From: Proteobacteria bacterium UBA7447
Lineage (GTDB): Bacteria; Pseudomonadota; Gammaproteobacteria; Arenicellales; UBA868
Assembly: GCA_002477475.1 (NCBI GenBank)
Contig: DLPX01000014.1
Coordinates: 33,945 to 43,265, forward strand
DNA length: 9,321 nucleotides
Direction of reading: 5' to 3'
The notes beneath the pieces were generated by a model that saw only the letters and a program-made list of their open reading frames with translations, searched no databases and was not told where the DNA came from. Of the stretch, positions 5,937 to 9,321 are shown piece by piece (position 1 is the stretch's first letter; each line of letters opens with the position of its first letter). Position numbers and translations under genes: made by a program.

Positions 5937-7715
5937 CTAACCCGCTTGCTGAGTACGCATATCAGAAAGGTTAATTCCGGCAACAGCGACGGGCGCTTTC
6001 ATCGCATCCCGGCGGAACGGCTCTCCCAGCTCCTGATTGAGAACCACCTCGATAAACGTTGTGACATTGCTGTTCATCTGCTCTTCAATCGCTGTATTGA
6101 GTGCCTGAGTAAGTGCCTCGGCGGTTTCGACCTTAATGCCGTGGACGCCGCACGCTTTGGCCACTTCCGCATATTCGACGCCTACATTGAGTTCCGTGCC
6201 CACAAAATTGTCCTCGTACCACAGGGTGGTGTTTCGCTTTTCTGCACCCCACTGGTAGTTGCGGAAAATAATCATGGTGATGGGGGGCCACTCGTTTCTT
6301 CCGCAGGCCGTCATTTCATTCATCGAGATGCCAAAAGCGCCATCTCCCGCAAAGCCCACGACCGGTGTATCAGGGCAGCCAATCTTGGCGCCAAGAATCG
6401 ACGGGAAGCCGTAGCCGCAAGGGCCAAAAAGCCCCGGTGCGAGATATTTACGGCCTGCCTCAAAACTCGGATAAGCGTTGCCGATGGCACAGTTGTTGCC
6501 GATATCCGAAGAGATGATTGCCTCCTTGGGGAGTGCCGCCATGATCGCCCGCCAAGCCTGGCGCGGAGACATCCGTTCGGGATGGCTGTCGCGCGAGCGT
6601 TGGTTCCAGGTGGTGCCAGGATCGTCGTCCTCATGATTCATAGTGGCAAGTTCTTCGAACCAAGCGGTTTTGCTGCGGGCAATCTCGGCAAGCCGGTCCT
6701 CGCGGCCGGCGTTTCCGGCACCTGGTGCCAACTGCTCAAGCAGTTGCTGTGTAACCCGCCGGGCATCTCCCTGAATGGCGACCTCAACCCGTTTGGTGAG
6801 GCCGATCCGGTCGGCATTGATATCCACCTGAATCAGACGGGCGGCCTGGGGCCAGTAATCAATACCGTAGCCGGGCAGGGTGGAGAAAGGATTCAGCCGG
6901 GTGCCGAGCGCCAGCACTACGTCCGCCTTGGAAATGAGCTCCATCGCCGCCTTTGATCCGTTGTATCCAAGAGGGCCCGCTGAGAGGGCGTGTGAGCCTG
7001 GAAAGGCATCGTTATGCTGATAGTTACAGCAGACCGGCGCGCTCAGTTTTTCGGCGAGTGCGGCAGACGCCTCGATGGCGCCGCTTAACACAACACCGGC
7101 CCCGTTCAGGATGACGGGGAACTTTGCTTCGGACAACAGTTCTGCCGCGCGGGCGATGGAGTCTGCACCGCCCGGTGAGCGCTCAATGTCGATCACCTGC
7201 GGCAGTTCAATATCGATTACTTGGGTCCAGAAATCCCGAGGTACATTGATCTGCGCGGGCGCTGAGCCGCGATGGGCCTTTTCGATGACTCGGTTCAGTA
7301 CCTCTGCAATCCGCGTCGGGTCACGGACCTCTTCCTGATAACAGACGAGATCCTGAAAGATTGCCATCTGCTTGACTTCCTGAAAGCCGCCCTGACCTAT
7401 GGTCTTGTTGGCCGCCTGCGGCGTAACAAGGAGCAGCGGCGTATGATTCCAGTAGGCCGTCATCACTGGAGTGACAAAGTTAGTGATACCTGGACCGTTT
7501 TGCGCGATAGCCATACTCATTTTCCCAGAGGCTCGCGTGTAACCATCGGCACTCATTCCCGCGTTACATTCATGTGCGCAGTCCCAGAATTTAATTCCCG
7601 CAGCCGGGAACAAATCTGAAATCGGCATCATGGCTGAGCCGATAATCCCAAAGGCGTGTTCAATGCCATGCATCTGCAGGACTTTGACAAACGCTTCCTC
7701 GGTGGTCATTTTCAT
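5937..7715 (-). CDS. xsc: Sulfoacetaldehyde acetyltransferase
   Basis: Xsc is a cytosolic thiamine-diphosphate enzyme that converts sulfoacetaldehyde and phosphate to acetyl phosphate and sulfite (EC 2.3.3.15). It is the carbon-sulfur bond-breaking step of taurine and related C2-sulfonate degradation. The 592-residue product has the family length and near-diagnostic stretches: MKMTTEEAFVKVLQ at the start, NGPGITNF (73-80), NHTPLLLVTPQAANKTIGQGG (90-110) and the C-terminal GEPFRRDAM (564-572). The likely cofactor-activating glutamate is E49 in the N-terminal pyrimidine-binding domain. The diphosphate motif starts at G457-D458-G459 and ends at N486. The middle domain is about 185-330. The frame is open upstream to 7988, but ATG 7715 is chosen because it matches the family start and has an AGGAG 8 nt upstream. 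It is divergent from tpa and followed by ald. Confidence 0.95.
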   Translation of the reverse strand: MKMTTEEAFVKVLQMHGIEHAFGIIGSAMMPISDLFPAAGIKFWDCAHECNAGMSADGYTRASGKMSMAIAQNGPGITNFVTPVMTAYWNHTPLLLVTPQAANKTIGQGGFQEVKQMAIFQDLVCYQEEVRDPTRIAEVLNRVIEKAHRGSAPAQINVPRDFWTQVIDIELPQVIDIERSPGGADSIARAAELLSEAKFPVILNGAGVVLSGAIEASAALAEKLSAPVCCNYQHNDAFPGSHALSAGPLGYNGSKAAMELISKADVVLALGTRLNPFSTLPGYGIDYWPQAARLIQVDINADRIGLTKRVEVAIQGDARRVTQQLLEQLAPGAGNAGREDRLAEIARSKTAWFEELATMNHEDDDPGTTWNQRSRDSHPERMSPRQAWRAIMAALPKEAIISSDIGNNCAIGNAYPSFEAGRKYLAPGLFGPCGYGFPSILGAKIGCPDTPVVGFAGDGAFGISMNEMTACGRNEWPPITMIIFRNYQWGAEKRNTTLWYEDNFVGTELNVGVEYAEVAKACGVHGIKVETAEALTQALNTAIEEQMNSNVTTFIEVVLNQELGEPFRRDAMKAPVAVAGINLSDMRTQQAG

Positions 7716-7723
7716 CAACTTCA

Positions 7724-7728
7724 CTCCT
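7724..7728 (-). promoter_or_regulatory. Ribosome binding site that fixes the xsc start
   Basis: AGGAG on the minus strand, 8 nt before the ATG at 7715. It is the strongest ribosome site in this gap and argues against translation from the in-frame start codons further upstream, up to 7988. Confidence 0.75.
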
Positions 7729-7929
7729 GTTATTGCGCATCGCCAGCCCTCAGGCCAGGATGCGATCCATGTCGAAAAAGAAGGGCTTTGGCGTTGCCAC
7801 CATTTGCCCGTTTCTGGGCCGCCGTCTCTACCGCCCGTAGCTTCGTTCTCGGCGACAGAGCGTGTTTTCAGGTCACTTGAGCACGGTTTTGCGCAGTGAT
7901 CGGATGAGCGGCTGGGGAGCCGAGTATCA

Positions 7930-7935
7930 TATAAT
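7930..7935 (+). promoter_or_regulatory. -10 box of the probable tpa promoter
   Basis: A perfect TATAAT is placed so that transcription would begin near 7942, about 45 nt before the tpa ATG. At 16-18 bp upstream the sequence is AGCGGC-like, with no resemblance to TTGACA and no extended -10 TG. A promoter with a strong -10 and no -35 usually needs an activator, which fits an inducible catabolic gene; that is inference. Confidence 0.5.
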
Positions 7936-7940
7936 TCTTC

Positions 7941-7953
7941 GGTTTGCAAAACC
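7941..7953. promoter_or_regulatory. Operator-like palindrome at the tpa start region
   Basis: GGTTTGCAAAACC has inverted arms GGTTT and AAACC around GCA, and contains the perfect 8 bp palindrome TTTGCAAA (7943-7950). It starts 6 bp downstream of the TATAAT box, over the expected transcription start, a typical place for a repressor to bind. The site is short and could be chance. Confidence 0.3.
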
Positions 7954-7986
7954 ACCATTTTGGCGAAGTCTTTAAAGGGAAAAATC

Positions 7987-9297
7987 ATGAAATACGATCC
8001 GGAATTCCTCGAAAACTATTGGATGCCTTTTACCTCCAACCGGGACTTCAAAGCTGATCCCCGGATTGTTGTTCGTAGCGAAGGGGTCTATATGTACAAC
8101 GATTCTGAGGACCGGATTCTGGATGGCTCCTCCGGGCTATTCTGCTGCGCGGCTGGACACAGCAGGCCGGAAATTGCCCAGGCGGTGCATGACCAATTAA
8201 AGGCCTCTGCGTATGTGCCTCCTTTTCAGTTGGCCCAACCCCTTTCTTTTGAACTTGCTCGCCGGGTGGCGAAACTGACCCCTGACGGGCTTGACCATAT
8301 TTTCTTCGGCAACTCTGGCTCTGAAGCAGTCGACACAGCGATGAAAATTGTTTACGCGTACCACTACGTCCGAGGCGAGGGGCAGCGCCAGCGCTTCGTC
8401 TCGCGCGAGAGGGCGTATCACGGTGTCAATATGGCAGGCGTGTCTCTAAGCGGCATGATCAAAAACCGCCAGGCGTTTGGTCCGGGGATTCCGGGAGTGG
8501 TACACATGCGCCATACCTGGCTTCCGGAAAACCGCTTCGTCAAGGGACAGCCGAATGAAGGGCTTGATCTTGCTGAAGACTTGCTGCGTATCGCGATGAA
8601 CTACGGTCCCGATACGATAGCGGCCTGTATCGTCGAGCCCGTTGCAGGGTCCACGGGCTGTCTCGTACCGCCTAAGGGCTATCTGGAGAGATTGCGCCAG
8701 ATTTGTGATGACCACGGGATTCTTCTGATTTTTGATGAGGTGATTTGCGGTTTCGGGCGGATGGGAACGCCGTTTGCATCGCAGGCCTTTGGCGTCACGC
8801 CTGACATTATGACGATGGCCAAGGCTTTGACGAACGCGGCGCAGCCGATGGGCGCAGTCGCAGTCAGCGACAAGGTGTATGATGCAATCATGGACAGTTC
8901 TGCTGAGGGGGCGATTGAGTTCTTCCACGGTTACACCTATTCAGCTCATCCGGGCGCCTGTGCCGCTGGTATCGCAACCATGGATATTTTCGAGAAAGAA
9001 AATCTGATCGGCCGCGCGGCAGATTTGTCCGAGTATTTCCTTGAGCAGGTGTTTGCGCTGAGCGATATTCCGCTCATCACCGACATTCGGGGTTATGGGC
9101 TTTTTGCGGGGATTGATCTGGAGCCGATGGGAAATCCCGGCGTTCGTGGAATAGATTTCCAAAAGCGTCTTTTCAAAAATGGCCTGCACATCAAGATGAC
9201 CGGTGACGCTGCCCTGGTCGCCCCCCCGTTAGTGAGTGAGCGACATCACATCGACCGGATCTGTGAAGTGATCCGGGAAACCCTGGCCGAATACTGA
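7987..9297 (+). CDS. tpa: Taurine:pyruvate aminotransferase (class III, PLP-dependent)
   Basis: The proposed reaction is taurine + pyruvate to sulfoacetaldehyde + L-alanine (EC 2.6.1.77). The product has 436 residues with a complete class III fold: the phosphate-binding loop GNSGSEA (108-114), Y144-H145 stacking near the cofactor, D250 in LIFDEVICGFGR holding the pyridine nitrogen, and K279 in MTMAKALTN as the Schiff-base lysine. The family also contains beta-alanine:pyruvate (omega-amino acid) aminotransferases, and sequence alone does not separate them safely; the N-terminal WMPFTSNRDFK is shared. The taurine assignment rests on the divergent xsc and ald, whose products complete the pathway. 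Hypotaurine could also be used. The frame is open to a TTG at 7960, but ATG 7987 has AAGGGA (7975-7980) 6 nt upstream. A terminator-like hairpin follows the stop. Confidence 0.85.
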   Translation: MKYDPEFLENYWMPFTSNRDFKADPRIVVRSEGVYMYNDSEDRILDGSSGLFCCAAGHSRPEIAQAVHDQLKASAYVPPFQLAQPLSFELARRVAKLTPDGLDHIFFGNSGSEAVDTAMKIVYAYHYVRGEGQRQRFVSRERAYHGVNMAGVSLSGMIKNRQAFGPGIPGVVHMRHTWLPENRFVKGQPNEGLDLAEDLLRIAMNYGPDTIAACIVEPVAGSTGCLVPPKGYLERLRQICDDHGILLIFDEVICGFGRMGTPFASQAFGVTPDIMTMAKALTNAAQPMGAVAVSDKVYDAIMDSSAEGAIEFFHGYTYSAHPGACAAGIATMDIFEKENLIGRAADLSEYFLEQVFALSDIPLITDIRGYGLFAGIDLEPMGNPGVRGIDFQKRLFKNGLHIKMTGDAALVAPPLVSERHHIDRICEVIRETLAEY

Positions 9298-9304
9298 CAG
9301 GAAT

Positions 9305-9321
9305 AGGGGTCGTACCCCTTT
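9305..9321 (+). terminator. Probable intrinsic terminator after tpa (runs off window)
   Basis: AGGGGT (9305-9310), loop CGT and ACCCCT (9314-9319) form a 6 bp GC-rich hairpin starting 8 bases after the tpa stop. A T-run begins at 9319 and continues to the edge. The number of T residues beyond the edge is unknown. If real, tpa is monocistronic. Confidence 0.6.

Larger units (their letters stand above)
7716..7986. promoter_or_regulatory. Divergent xsc/tpa regulatory region
   Basis: These 271 bases separate the divergent xsc and tpa starts and must hold the promoters of both. A perfect TATAAT and a palindrome lie at the tpa end. CCACCATTT occurs twice in the same orientation, at 7797-7805 and 7952-7960. 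On the minus strand TATGAT (7931-7926, five of six matches) overlaps the tpa -10 box and could serve xsc, leaving a leader of about 200 nt. I found no CTGGAC-type direct repeats of the kind reported for the alphaproteobacterial regulator TauR. The controlling protein is unknown and not encoded in the window. Confidence 0.5.

Noticed and set aside
5946..6956. Plus-strand open frame of 336 codons opposite xsc
   Set aside because: Long, but entirely antisense to a well-conserved xsc; antisense frames of GC-rich genes are often open, and its translation shows no family motif.
7775..7800. Sigma54-like element on the minus strand upstream of xsc (TGGCAACGCCAAAGCC, GG and GC 10 nt apart)
   Set aside because: Only the first half matches the consensus; the -12 half is AAGC instead of TTGC, and such partial matches are common by chance.
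7960..7986. TTG start for tpa nine codons earlier
   Set aside because: The ribosome site AAGGGA (7975-7980) lies inside this extension and points to ATG 7987, which also matches the family start.
7716..7986. TauR-type direct repeats in the divergent gap
   Set aside because: No CTGGAC-like repeats were found on either strand.

Overview
This 9.3 kb window looks like chromosomal DNA of a gammaproteobacterium. The left half (1-4594) is housekeeping. On the minus strand runs pepA > holC > a short acidic protein, and diverging from pepA on the plus strand is lptF > lptG. From general knowledge this is the Pseudomonas/Halomonas-type neighbourhood, in which valS is usually the next gene after holC (here it would lie beyond position 1). 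LptF and LptG imply an LPS-bearing outer membrane. Base composition is moderately GC-rich (eye estimate), and I see no change in style along the window. Genus cannot be fixed; a marine or halophilic, taurine-using lineage is a reasonable guess.

The right half (4712-9297) is a taurine dissimilation module. On the plus strand is a class III aminotransferase, most likely taurine:pyruvate aminotransferase (tpa). Diverging on the minus strand are sulfoacetaldehyde acetyltransferase (xsc) and then alanine dehydrogenase (ald). They form a closed scheme. Tpa moves the amino group of taurine to pyruvate, giving sulfoacetaldehyde and L-alanine. Ald oxidises alanine back to pyruvate, releasing ammonium and NADH. 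Xsc cleaves sulfoacetaldehyde with phosphate to acetyl phosphate and sulfite. The net result is carbon, nitrogen and energy from taurine, with sulfite as the sulfur product. No taurine transporter, regulator, phosphate acetyltransferase or sulfite-handling gene is inside the window; the sequence to the right of 9321 is unseen.

Control elements that can be supported: a sigma70-like promoter for pepA in the 128 bp pepA/lptF gap; a perfect TATAAT box without a good -35, followed by a small palindrome, upstream of tpa in the 271 bp xsc/tpa gap; inverted repeats between convergent lptG and ald, at the 3' end of ald and between xsc and ald; and a probable intrinsic terminator after tpa at the window edge. 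No RNA genes, CRISPR arrays, insertion sequences or phage genes were seen. I found no convincing undescribed system. The best leads are the layout and control of the taurine module and its substrate range.
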